Positions 52,590 through 60,799 of a stretch of 64,000 bases of DNA are shown one piece after another. Below the pieces are notes generated by a model. The model had not been told where the DNA came from and searched no databases. It saw nothing but the letters and a program-made list of their open reading frames with translations. A program made the position numbers and the translations under genes. Source of the DNA: Thermobacillus xylanilyticus. GTDB taxonomy: Bacteria; Bacillota; Bacilli; Paenibacillales; Paenibacillaceae. The stretch covers positions 1 to 64,000 of the forward strand of contig NZ_CAJRAY010000041.1 in NCBI RefSeq assembly GCF_907165215.1. The letters are read 5' to 3'. Each line of letters starts with the position of its first letter. Position 1 is the stretch's first letter.

Positions 52590-53447
52590 ATGAGCATCAA
52601 GAAAATATCGCCGCCCGCCGTGCGGCTGGCCGGCCTGATCGCGCTGCTTCTGCCGGTCCTCCTGGCGGCTGCGGGTTGCGCGGCCGAGACTGCCGTGACA
52701 AGGCCGTGGGAAACAGTCTGGTCCGACTACCCGGAGCTGCGCGGCAAGACCGCCGAGGAAACGGTCGTGGAACGGGTCGTCGACGGCGACACCTTCGTGA
52801 CCCGCGAAGGCAGCCGCGTGCGGCTGATCGGCGTGAACACGCCGGAGATCACGGGCAGCGCGGAGTTTTACGGAGAAGAAGCGGCGGCATACACCAAGCG
52901 CATGCTGACGGGCAAGACGGTATGGATGTTCAAGGATGTGTCGGAGACCGACCGATACGGCCGACTGCTGCGGTTCGTTTTTATTCCGGGCGACGGGATC
53001 ATGTTCAATGAACGACTTGTCCGCGAAGGGTACGCGAATGCGGCCACCTACCCGCCCGATGTCAGCCTGGCGGACCGGTTCCGCGAAGCGGAAAGGGAAG
53101 CCCGGACGGCGGGAACGGGCCTGTGGGGCGGTGACGGCGGAGGCGGGAAAGCAGACGGCGCTGGCGCGGCCGACACGGATAAGAAAACGGGATCGGCCGA
53201 TCATGGGGCAGCAGCGGAGGAAGGCGGCGGATCATCCGGCGATGAAGCCGCATCCGGCGCACGGGATAGCGAAAGCGCTGCGTCTTGCCCGTCTCCCGAC
53301 ATCAAGGGCAACATCAACTCGCGCGGCGAACGCATTTACCATGTGCCCGGCAGCCGCTATTACGACCGGACGGTCGCGGAAGTCTGGTTTTGCACCGAGG
53401 AAGAAGCGCAGGCGGCGGGATTCCGCGCGCCCAAGAACGGCGGTTGA
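52590..53447 (+). CDS. Thermonuclease-family lipoprotein
   Basis: Surface nuclease-like protein. Signal with lipobox AAGC; staphylococcal-nuclease domain (about 55-165) with [18 protein letters not shown] (Arg35 and Glu43 kept, Asp40 is Asn), and [11 protein letters not shown] (Arg87 equivalent kept). Then a Gly/Ala/Asp-rich linker of about 50 residues and a C-terminal motif [20 protein letters not shown] followed by [15 protein letters not shown], seen on many extracellular nucleases. All three catalytic residues are present, so active nuclease is likely. ATG 52590 has GGAGG 10 bases upstream. Confidence 0.9.
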   Translation: MSIKKISPPAVRLAGLIALLLPVLLAAAGCAAETAVTRPWETVWSDYPELRGKTAEETVVERVVDGDTFVTREGSRVRLIGVNTPEITGSAEFYGEEAAAYTKRMLTGKTVWMFKDVSETDRYGRLLRFVFIPGDGIMFNERLVREGYANAATYPPDVSLADRFREAEREARTAGTGLWGGDGGGGKADGAGAADTDKKTGSADHGAAAEEGGGSSGDEAASGARDSESAASCPSPDIKGNINSRGERIYHVPGSRYYDRTVAEVWFCTEEEAQAAGFRAPKNGG

Positions 53448-53512
53448 ACCGCCGGTTTGATAAGCTGAATATTGCAGGCCGGCGGGCGATCCGCGGGCGG
53501 CAGGCATCTTGC

Positions 53513-53535
53513 GCGGGCCCTGGGCCCGCCATTTT
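53513..53535 (+). terminator. Terminator of nuclease gene
   Basis: GCGGGC (53513-53518) and GCCCGC (53524-53529) with loop CCTGG, followed by CATTTTTA. Confidence 0.7.
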
Positions 53536-53606
53536 TATGGGTTCCGGACGGCATAAAAAACATCTCCCGTTCTCATACTGTTACCAAAACATGAGGGGTG
53601 GATGCC

Positions 53607-55313
53607 ATGCATGCGGCCGGGGGTCCGTTGATTGTCCAAGGCGACGCTTCCGTTCTGCTGGATGTTCGGCATCCGGATGCGGAGCAGGCGCGCGAATCGC
53701 TTGCCCGCTTCGCCGAACTGGTGAAACGGCCGGGAGATTTGCACACCTACCGCATTACGCCGCTGTCCGTCTGGAATGCGGCGGCATCCGGTCTGACAGC
53801 GGACGAGATGACCGATTGTCTGATCGCTTTCAGCCGGTACGATGTGCCCGCGGGATTGATCGACCGGATCGGGACATGGGCCGAACGTTACGGCAAAATT
53901 CAGCTGGAGGCGGACGGAGAACAACTTGCCCTTGCGGTTGACCGCGATCTCGCCGTCGAACTGGAAGGACTGGGACTGTTTCCGGAGGCGGGGGTCCCGG
54001 CTCCGGACGGAAAAGTCAGATGGCGTGTGCCGTCCGCGCGGCGCGGCGAAGTGAAACGCGAACTGACGAGAAGCGGCTATCCGGTGCTCGATCTCGCCGG
54101 TTATAGCCGGGGCGGGCAGCTGGATGTCGAGCTGAAGGCCGCCGCATCGTCCGGGGCGCTCTTCCGACTGCGCGACTATCAGGAACGCGCGGTCGACCTG
54201 TTCTGCCTGGAAGACGCCGGTGCGGGCGGCAGCGGCGTCATCGTGCTGCCCTGCGGCGCGGGGAAGACGATCGTCGGCATCGCGGCGCTGGCGCGGCTCC
54301 GCTGCGAGGCGCTCATTCTGACGCCCAGCGTAACGTCGGTGCAGCAATGGCGGTCCGAACTGCTTGACAAAACGACGCTGACGGAGCGCGACATCGGCGT
54401 GTATGCAGGCAGCGAGCGCCAGGTGCGGCCGGTGACGATCGCAACCTACTCGATCCTCACCAGCCGGAATTCGAAGACGGATGATTACCGCCATATGAAA
54501 CTGTTCAGCGAGCGGGACTGGGGACTCATCATCTACGACGAAGTGCATCTGCTTCCGGCGCCGGTATTCCGCATGACGGCGGATCTGCAGGCGAAGCGGC
54601 GGCTCGGCCTGACAGCCACCCTCGTTCGCGAAGACGGAAGGGAAGAAGATGTGTTCTCGCTGATCGGCCCGAAACGGTTCGATTTGTTCTGGAAGACACT
54701 TGAAGCCAAAGGCTGGATCGCGAGGGTGACCTGCACGGAGATCCGCGTGCCGCTTGATCCGGCCGCCGCCGCGGAATATGCGGCCGCCGGCCAGCGGGCG
54801 CGCATCCGGATCGCGGCCGAGAACCCGGCCAAGCTGCGCGTCGTCCGCGAACTGCTCGCCCGGCACCGCGGCCAGCAGGTGCTGATCATCGGCCAGTACT
54901 TGCGCCAGCTCAAACAGATGGCCGCCGCTTGGGGCGTGCCGCTGATCACCGGCGAGACAAGCCTTGACGAACGCGAGCGGCTGTACGCCCGTTTTCGCAG
55001 CGGGGAGGAGCCGGTTCTGATCGTCTCGAAGGTGGCCAATCTCGCCGTCGATCTGCCGGATGCCGCCGTTGCCGTGCAAGTTTCAGGCAGCTACGGTTCG
55101 CGCCAGGAAGAAGCGCAGCGGATCGGCCGGATCATGCGGCCGAAATCCGGTTTGAACGAATGCTGGTTCTACACCGTCGTCACGGAAGGGACGAAGGAGA
55201 CGGAATATGCGCGCAGACGGCAGCTTTTCCTGACCGAGCAAGGTTACACTTATCGAATCGCGCGCATGCCGGAGGCGGACGGCGCGGCCGGAACGGAGGC
55301 GGCGGGATGCTGA
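53607..55313 (+). CDS. XPB/Rad25-type DNA helicase
   Basis: Superfamily 2 helicase of 568 residues. An N-terminal region of about 190 residues (damage-recognition-like domain) precedes the motor: Walker A LPCGAGKTIVG, DEVH box IIYDEVHLLPA, TATLVREDGREEDVFSLIGP with the Arg-Glu-Asp (RED) motif diagnostic of XPB, RecA2 with VLIIGQYLRQL, and motif VI QEEAQRIGRIMRPK. ATG 53607 has AGGGG eight bases upstream. It overlaps the next gene by seven bases, so both are translated together. Bacterial XPB acts in DNA unwinding, possibly repair, with unclear role. Confidence 0.9.
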   Translation: MHAAGGPLIVQGDASVLLDVRHPDAEQARESLARFAELVKRPGDLHTYRITPLSVWNAAASGLTADEMTDCLIAFSRYDVPAGLIDRIGTWAERYGKIQLEADGEQLALAVDRDLAVELEGLGLFPEAGVPAPDGKVRWRVPSARRGEVKRELTRSGYPVLDLAGYSRGGQLDVELKAAASSGALFRLRDYQERAVDLFCLEDAGAGGSGVIVLPCGAGKTIVGIAALARLRCEALILTPSVTSVQQWRSELLDKTTLTERDIGVYAGSERQVRPVTIATYSILTSRNSKTDDYRHMKLFSERDWGLIIYDEVHLLPAPVFRMTADLQAKRRLGLTATLVREDGREEDVFSLIGPKRFDLFWKTLEAKGWIARVTCTEIRVPLDPAAAAEYAAAGQRARIRIAAENPAKLRVVRELLARHRGQQVLIIGQYLRQLKQMAAAWGVPLITGETSLDERERLYARFRSGEEPVLIVSKVANLAVDLPDAAVAVQVSGSYGSRQEEAQRIGRIMRPKSGLNECWFYTVVTEGTKETEYARRRQLFLTEQGYTYRIARMPEADGAAGTEAAGC

Positions 55314-57391
55314 TTCGCGAATGGCTGCGGCGGCTGCCTCCCGATGCCGCAGACCGCTTTGCCGCCGCTTCTCCCTGGCCCGCGGCCGGAACGGATCGGA
55401 GTGGGTGGCCGGCGCAATCGGCCGACCCGGCAACGGTGTCGCGGGCGGCCGCCGCGCTGTCCCGGGATACGGCTGACGCGCTCCGCCTGATCATGGTCCG
55501 GTTCGGTTCCCTGCCGTTCGAACCGGATCAGTACGAAGCGGCGGCCTCCGCCGCGGGCCTGCCCGCCGGCATTGCGGCGCGGGAGCTGGAGCGCCTGCGC
55601 GCGGCCGGCATCATCTTCACCGTCCGCAAGACATGGGGCGACCGGCTGCATTTCATGGCCTCCGATGCGCTGGCCGCGTGGCTGGCCGCGCTGCTGCCGG
55701 CGGAGATCCGGCCGCTGCCGGGCGGCCGAAGGTCTGCGCGTCCGCTGCAGGACTATACGGAACCGTTCGGCATGCAGCTCATGCAATTGCTTGCCGAGCT
55801 GGGCAAACGCGGTCTGGCGCCGTCGGGGACCGGCGGCATCCAAAGCCGGACGGCCGCCGCAGCCGCCGCCCGGCTGTCGTTCGGGCCGGAAGCGCTGCGC
55901 CCGTATGAAGCCCGGTTCGCCCCGGGCGGCAAGGAGGAGCCGACGCTTCAGCTCGGCCTGGCCGCGGCGGTTCATCTCGGCCTGCTCGATGAATCCGATG
56001 GCCGGCCGGCCTGGCGCCGGGAGGCGCTGTCCGCATGGCTGGCGATGGATGCCGGCCGCCGCGAGCGGGAATTGCTCGCGTTCGTGACGGACCGCCTCGC
56101 GGCCTGCGATGAACGGTTCATGCACGCCGCGGCGCTGCTGCGCGGACTCGAAGGCGGCGTCTGGTATCCGGCGGCGGGCATCGATGCGTGGCTCAAGCGG
56201 CATGTTCCGGCCGGTGCGGCGCATTGGCGCGTCTGGCTCGAGACGCTTGCCGCTCTCGGCTGGATGCAGACCGGAGTCTCGCCGGAAGGCGAGACGGTCG
56301 TCCGATGGCTGATCGAGCCGCGGGAAGGCGCCGGGACGGACTGCGCGGCCGGCGCGCCGATCCGTTTCATGCCCGGAGCGGAGCTGGCCGTGCCGCCCGA
56401 CCTCGACTGGCGGCTGCGGTGGGAACTGGAACTGCTGGCGGACAAGGTCCAACCCGGACCGATGACGGGCATGCGGCTTTCGGCCGCTTCGTATGTGCGA
56501 TGGGTCGAGAACGGCCGAACGGCCGAAGAAGCGCTCGCCTTGCTGGAAGAAGCCGCCGGCAGCCCCCCGCCGGACGAGCTGGAGCGGTCGATCCGGGACT
56601 GGGAAGCGACGGCCGGCAGAATCGGCTTTCAGGAAGCGCTGCTGCTCGTCTGCGACGACAAGCGGATTGCGGACCGCATTGCCGCTGAACCGCCGGTTGC
56701 GGAACGGCTCGGCGAGCGGATCGGCGACCGGCATTTCCTGGTCGACCGGCGGCACATTGCGGAGCTGCGCAGACGGCTGGCAAAGGCCGGCGTCCCGGCG
56801 CGCTCCGGGCTTCCGGAAGCGGATGAACAGGTGCGTCAAACGTACCCGTCCGTCCGGGATTCGGGCGACGCGGACCGCGCTCGGGGCCGAGTGTCACCGG
56901 AGCAGCCCGGGGATTCCGCTGCGGTGAAGGCCATTCGGCTGCTGACCGGCATGCAGCTCACACGGTATGCGCCGGATCTGGACATCCGTCTGCCCGCGGC
57001 GGGCGCCGCATCCGGAGCCGGACGGACGCAGTCGGCGTCCGGTTCCGCACGGATGCATGCCGCTGCAGGTGCCGACAGTGGACGGATGCACGCGATCCGC
57101 GCGACCGGCCTGCCCGCACATTGGTTCAGCGCGGTGCGCCGCGTCCACCCTTCCACCCGGCGCGAAATGGTCAAGCGGGCGATCGAAATCGGCGCGGCCG
57201 TCCGCATCGTCCGGGAAGGAGCGGAGATGGACATCCTGCCGGAGCGGCTGGAGGAGACGGACGGCGGCTGGCGGATGCTCGGCCGTGCCCTGGACTGCCC
57301 GCCCGATCAATCGGTCCGTGTCGCGCTGGACGGGGATTCCTGGTCCGACATGCAGCTTCTGCTTCCCGAATGGATCGGCGGCAGGAAATAA
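55307..57391 (+). CDS. Helicase-associated partner protein (XPB/Ssl2 N-domain-like)
   Basis: 694-residue Ala/Arg-rich protein coupled to the XPB helicase gene. The C-terminal third (RSIRDWEATAGRIGFQEALL, LVCDDKRIADRIAAEPPVAE, FLVDRRHIAELRRRLAKAGV) matches the XPB/Ssl2 N-terminal-like domain found in the protein next to XPB in Mycobacterium (Rv0862c beside Rv0861c). The N-terminal half has winged-helix-like repeats (AARELERLRAAGIIFTVRKT). The last 100 residues (HPSTRREMVKRAIEIGAAVR with DMQLLLPEWIG) look like a WYL-type or short beta domain. A disordered Gly/Ala stretch lies around 560-590. Likely targets or regulates the helicase. Confidence 0.78.
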   Translation: MLIREWLRRLPPDAADRFAAASPWPAAGTDRSGWPAQSADPATVSRAAAALSRDTADALRLIMVRFGSLPFEPDQYEAAASAAGLPAGIAARELERLRAAGIIFTVRKTWGDRLHFMASDALAAWLAALLPAEIRPLPGGRRSARPLQDYTEPFGMQLMQLLAELGKRGLAPSGTGGIQSRTAAAAAARLSFGPEALRPYEARFAPGGKEEPTLQLGLAAAVHLGLLDESDGRPAWRREALSAWLAMDAGRRERELLAFVTDRLAACDERFMHAAALLRGLEGGVWYPAAGIDAWLKRHVPAGAAHWRVWLETLAALGWMQTGVSPEGETVVRWLIEPREGAGTDCAAGAPIRFMPGAELAVPPDLDWRLRWELELLADKVQPGPMTGMRLSAASYVRWVENGRTAEEALALLEEAAGSPPPDELERSIRDWEATAGRIGFQEALLLVCDDKRIADRIAAEPPVAERLGERIGDRHFLVDRRHIAELRRRLAKAGVPARSGLPEADEQVRQTYPSVRDSGDADRARGRVSPEQPGDSAAVKAIRLLTGMQLTRYAPDLDIRLPAAGAASGAGRTQSASGSARMHAAAGADSGRMHAIRATGLPAHWFSAVRRVHPSTRREMVKRAIEIGAAVRIVREGAEMDILPERLEETDGGWRMLGRALDCPPDQSVRVALDGDSWSDMQLLLPEWIGGRK

Positions 57392-57415
57392 CCATTCTAT
57401 TTTGCCCCCCAAGAG

Positions 57416-57424
57416 TGGTATGAT
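57416..57424 (+). promoter_or_regulatory. Extended -10 promoter of ylbF
   Basis: TGG-TATGAT with TGN extension (57416-57424), 35 bases before GTG 57460; -35 not clear. Confidence 0.45.
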
Positions 57425-57459
57425 AGTGAACAAGACCGGATAACTGGGGGTGTTGGACA

Positions 57460-57945
57460 GTGGCCATGCAATTGCCGGCGGCCGGGACGTCCGGGCACAA
57501 GGACAATCCGGCGGCGGGACCGCTGGATATGGCGGCGCTTTTGACAGCCGCCTATGATTTGGGCGACATGATCAATCAGTCGGCCGATGCTGCCGATTAT
57601 TTATATTGGAAGGCGCAGCTTGCGCAGGATGAGGAAGCGCAGGCTTTGATCCGGCGTTTCCGCAAGGCGAAGGAACGTTTCGAGGAATGCAGCAGGTTCG
57701 GCCGCTTCCACCCGGATTATCACGAGGCGAAGCGGGAGGCGGCCGAGCTGCAGCGCCAGCTTGACGAATGCGTGTCGGTCCGCCGTTTCAAGGCGGCCGA
57801 GCAAGCCGTGGACGACATGCTGCATGAGATCGCCGTCCTTCTCGCGAGGGCGGTGTCGGACGACATCAAGGTGCCGGGCAGCGGCTCGGTGCAGGGCGGA
57901 TGCGGCAGCGGATCGTGCAGCGGCGGCTGCGCGAGCTGCGGCTGA
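57460..57945 (+). CDS. ylbF: YlbF family regulator
   Basis: 161-residue helical protein. YlbF with YmcA and YaaT forms the Y-complex that acts with RNase Y and promotes competence, biofilm and sporulation; the complex carries iron-sulfur clusters. Family core: ALLTAAYDLGDMINQSADAA, WKAQLAQDEEAQALIRRFRK and VRRFKAAEQAVDDMLHEIAV. The C-terminus is GCGSGSCSGGCASCG with four Cys, a good cluster ligand site. GTG 57460 has GGGGGTG seven bases upstream. ylbG follows, as in Bacillus. Confidence 0.9.
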   Translation: MAMQLPAAGTSGHKDNPAAGPLDMAALLTAAYDLGDMINQSADAADYLYWKAQLAQDEEAQALIRRFRKAKERFEECSRFGRFHPDYHEAKREAAELQRQLDECVSVRRFKAAEQAVDDMLHEIAVLLARAVSDDIKVPGSGSVQGGCGSGSCSGGCASCG

Positions 57946-58032
57946 CGGACCGGCCGCGGCTCTCCGCCGCTCCGGCTGCCGATTTCCGTGCGGAAGCCTG
58001 TACGGCAACTTAATATACGGAGGAGAATGCGG

Positions 58033-58350
58033 ATGAACGACGCGCATGAGCAAGAAAGCGGTTCCGCCGCCAACGAAAGCGGTTCCCCGTTTGCGGAACG
58101 GGTCGGATACATCATCTGGGTCAGCGATCATCGCCTGGCCCGCAATCTGGACAAGTACGGCACGGTGCATTACATTTCGCGAAGAATGAATTATGCGGTC
58201 GTCTACATGGATGCGGACAAGGCGGAAGACACGGTCCGAAACATTGAGCGGCTTCCCTACGTAAAAAAGGCAGAACGTTCTTTCAGGGGTGAAATCCGGA
58301 CGGAATACTCGAAAAATGTGCCGGACAAGACGCGCTCATACAGCATCTGA
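58033..58350 (+). CDS. ylbG: YlbG (DUF2129) family protein
   Basis: 105-residue soluble protein with the DUF2129 core VGYIIWVSDHRLARNLDKYG, then VHYISRRMNYAVVYMDADKA and LPYVKKAERSFRGEI. Function unknown, conserved next to ylbF in Bacillales. ATG 58033 has GGAGGAG seven bases upstream; ATG 58027 two codons earlier is in frame. A Ser/Ala-rich N-terminal extension of about 25 residues precedes the core. Confidence 0.9.
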   Translation: MNDAHEQESGSAANESGSPFAERVGYIIWVSDHRLARNLDKYGTVHYISRRMNYAVVYMDADKAEDTVRNIERLPYVKKAERSFRGEIRTEYSKNVPDKTRSYSI

Positions 58351-58390
58351 TCCGGCCGGCGCCATGGAAATCGCCCTGAACGCCGCATTG

Positions 58391-58399
58391 TGATAAAAT
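58391..58399 (+). promoter_or_regulatory. Extended -10 promoter
   Basis: TGA-TAAAAT (58391-58399), 47 bases before ATG 58447. Confidence 0.45.
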
Positions 58400-58446
58400 G
58401 GTAATCGGGACGGTACGGAGATTCCCGCATACTGGAGGTGTTCGCG

Positions 58447-58884
58447 ATGAAAGACAAGTCGACGGAGCGATGGGGCACGTATGAATCGTTCTATGTCGAG
58501 CTCAGCGGCAAAAAAGTCGCCGACATCGTCATCACGAACCACGCCAGGATGAGGTGGATCGACCGGATCGAACCGACGCGATCGGAACCTGCCGAAATTG
58601 CGGCGTTCATGTGGGAATGCCTGAAACAGGGAAGGATTGAGCCTTACTACCGCAACGAGAATGATGTTTTCCTGATTGACGATGATCTCGTGTTCGTGGC
58701 CGAATTCACCGAACTGCCGGACGAGAGGGACCTGATCGGCGAGCCGCTGCACAAAATGATCGTCGTCACCTTCCTCGGCCGGATGTCCGTGACGATCGAG
58801 CTTCGCGATCTGAAATCTTATTATTCGTGGCTTCGCCACTCGCGGCGGATGACGCTCATCAAGAACAGCCGCAAGCGAAAATAA
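58447..58884 (+). CDS. Hypothetical protein, 145 aa (possible DUF4258-like)
   Basis: Basic soluble protein. Its middle part reads IVITNHARMRWIDRIEP, then an AEIAAFMWECLKQGRIEPYY helix, then a beta pair NDVFLIDDDLVFVAEF and MIVVTFLGRMSVTIELRD; the H-A-x-x-R-x-x-x-R start and strand order recall the BECR/DUF4258 toxin-like fold, but similarity is slight. ATG 58447 has GGAGGTG six bases upstream and the gene has its own promoter and terminator. No antitoxin is adjacent. Confidence 0.65.
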   Translation: MKDKSTERWGTYESFYVELSGKKVADIVITNHARMRWIDRIEPTRSEPAEIAAFMWECLKQGRIEPYYRNENDVFLIDDDLVFVAEFTELPDERDLIGEPLHKMIVVTFLGRMSVTIELRDLKSYYSWLRHSRRMTLIKNSRKRK

Positions 58885-58899
58885 CGGACTTGATGCACG

Positions 58900-58930
58900 C
58901 ACATGCGCGACAAGGCGCATGTGTTTTTTT
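58900..58930 (+). terminator. Intrinsic terminator
   Basis: Perfect arms CACATGCGC and GCGCATGTG (58900-58908, 58915-58923), six-base loop, then seven T. Confidence 0.9.
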
Positions 58931-59008
58931 GCGTTTCGAAGAGCTGCGTGATGCCGGCCGCCGCGTTTCAGGTATAATGGGGATACGTACGCAAGGAGTG
59001 GTTGCCCC

Positions 59009-59920
59009 GTGGCGCTGAACTTTCACCAACTGCATATTTTCTATACCGTCGTCGACAAGGGAAGCTTCTCCGCGGCCGCCCAGGCGCTGCACATGACCCA
59101 GCCCGCCGTGACGATGCAGGTGCAGTCGCTGGAAGACTATTTCGGGACGAAACTGCTGCACCGGTCGACGAAACGGATCGAACTGACGGAAGCGGGCCGG
59201 GCGCTGCTCCCATACGCGCGGCAATCGATCGAGCTGATCCGCGAGACGGACGCCGCGATGTCCAGGTTCACGCGGCAGCTCAAAGGCCGGCTGCAGCTCG
59301 GGGCCAGCCTGACGATCGGCGAATACATCCTGCCGCGGCTGCTCGGACCGTTCGGCAAAGAGTACCCGCACATCGCCATCAGCATGAAAGTGATGAATAC
59401 CGCGCAGATCATGGAGGAGATTTTGAACCATCAGCTCAACTTCGGGCTCGTCGAGGCGCCGGTCCAGCATCCCGACATGCACATGGAGCCCGTCATGAAT
59501 GACGAGCTGAAGTTGATCGCCCCGGCTTCGCATCCGCTGGCGCAGCGGAGCGAGGTGACGCTGACGGAGGCGATCCGGTATCCGTTCGTCCTGCGCGAAC
59601 AAGGCTCCGGCACGCGGCTGGTCATGGAAGAGCAGCTGAAGGCGAGGCAGATCGACCCGCGCAGCCTCAACATCGTCATGGAGCTGGGCAGCACCGGAGC
59701 GGTGAAGTCGGCTGTGGAGGCGGGCGTCGGCATCTCGTTCGTCTCGGCTTCCTCGGTGAAGCATGAGGTCGCCCTCGGCCTGATCAAGATCGTGCCGCTC
59801 GCCGACGCCGAGTTCAAACGGGAATTCTACTCGATCTATCTGAAATCGGCGCTCCTGCCGATCTCGGCCGTGACATTTCTCACTTTCCTGAGAGAGAGGG
59901 ATCTGCGCCAATGGCTGTAA
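59009..59920 (+). CDS. LysR family transcriptional regulator
   Basis: 303-residue regulator. Winged helix-turn-helix at the N-terminus: FHQLHIFYTVVDKGSFSAAA then QALHMTQPAVTMQVQSLEDY; substrate domain with LGASLTIGEYILPRLLGPFG, ILNHQLNFGLVEAPV and REQGSGTRLVMEEQL, a profile like CysL/YwfK or the selenium-type LysR group. GTG 59009 has AAGGAG and TATAAT (58973-58978) may be its -10. It overlaps the PHP gene by ten bases. Its targets are not obvious; the overlap suggests a shared function with the phosphoesterase. Confidence 0.9.
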   Translation: MALNFHQLHIFYTVVDKGSFSAAAQALHMTQPAVTMQVQSLEDYFGTKLLHRSTKRIELTEAGRALLPYARQSIELIRETDAAMSRFTRQLKGRLQLGASLTIGEYILPRLLGPFGKEYPHIAISMKVMNTAQIMEEILNHQLNFGLVEAPVQHPDMHMEPVMNDELKLIAPASHPLAQRSEVTLTEAIRYPFVLREQGSGTRLVMEEQLKARQIDPRSLNIVMELGSTGAVKSAVEAGVGISFVSASSVKHEVALGLIKIVPLADAEFKREFYSIYLKSALLPISAVTFLTFLRERDLRQWL

Positions 59921-60774
59921 AACTTGCGGCGGGACGCGCCGATCTGCATACGCATTCGACCGCGTCGGACGGGACGGGATCGCCGGCGGACAATGTGCGG
60001 CTCGCGCTGGAGTCGGGGCTGGCCGCCGTCGCCCTCACCGACCACGACACCACGGCCGGCCTCGAGGAAGCGCTGGCGGAAGGCGAGCGGCTCGGCATCC
60101 GGGTCGTCCCGGGCGTCGAACTGAGCACGATGCAGGACGGACTGGAAATTCATGTGCTCGGCTATTTTCTCGACTGGCGCGACGGACGCTGGCAGGAGCG
60201 GCTCGCCTCGCAGCGGGACGCGAGGATGAGGCGCAATGCGATGATCATCGAACGGCTGAACGCGCTCGGGATGCCGGTGACCATGGAAGAGGTGGAGCGC
60301 GCCGCCGCCGGACGGTCGCCCGGCACATCGATCGGACGGCCGCACATTGCGGCGGTGATGGTCGAGAAGGGGTACGTCGCGTCGAGGGCCGAGGCGTTCG
60401 ACCGTTTCCTCGGCAGCGCGGGAGCGGCTTATGTGCGGGTTCCCCGTCCGACGCCGCTGGAGGCCGTAAACTGGATTCACGAAGCGGGCGGCGCGGCGGT
60501 CATCGCCCATCCCGGGCTGTACGGGCGGGACGAGCTGGTGGAGGCGCTGCTGCGCGAGGGGGCCGACGGCGTTGAAGCGTATCACTCCGACCACGGCCCT
60601 GACGATGAAGCGCGGTACGCGGCGATGGCCGAGCGGCACGGTGTCATCGCCACCGGAGGATCGGATTACCACGGCTCGCGCGGCGGCGAGGTATTCCACG
60701 GTCCGCTGGGCGGCAGAACCGTGGATGCGGCCGTCGCGGATCTGCTGGAGGCGGCGAGCCGGAAATATCGATGA
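59911..60774 (+). CDS. PHP-domain phosphoesterase (RNase AM/YciV-like)
   Basis: 287-residue PHP-fold hydrolase. Metal ligands: RADLHTHSTASDGTGSPAD (HxH), VALTDHDTTAG (Asp-His-Asp), VVPGVELST (Glu), IHVLGYF (His), AAVIAHPGLYG and EAYHSDHGPDD (His), GGSDYHG (Asp-x-His). The family includes 3',5'-nucleoside bisphosphate phosphatase and 5'-3' exoribonuclease RNase AM. Given sulfur-type LysR upstream, hydrolysis of PAP-like compounds is possible but not proven. Start ATG 59911 overlaps the LysR gene. Confidence 0.9.
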   Translation: MAVKLAAGRADLHTHSTASDGTGSPADNVRLALESGLAAVALTDHDTTAGLEEALAEGERLGIRVVPGVELSTMQDGLEIHVLGYFLDWRDGRWQERLASQRDARMRRNAMIIERLNALGMPVTMEEVERAAAGRSPGTSIGRPHIAAVMVEKGYVASRAEAFDRFLGSAGAAYVRVPRPTPLEAVNWIHEAGGAAVIAHPGLYGRDELVEALLREGADGVEAYHSDHGPDDEARYAAMAERHGVIATGGSDYHGSRGGEVFHGPLGGRTVDAAVADLLEAASRKYR

Positions 60775-60799
60775 CGGCGGGCGGACCGCCGTCATGCTT

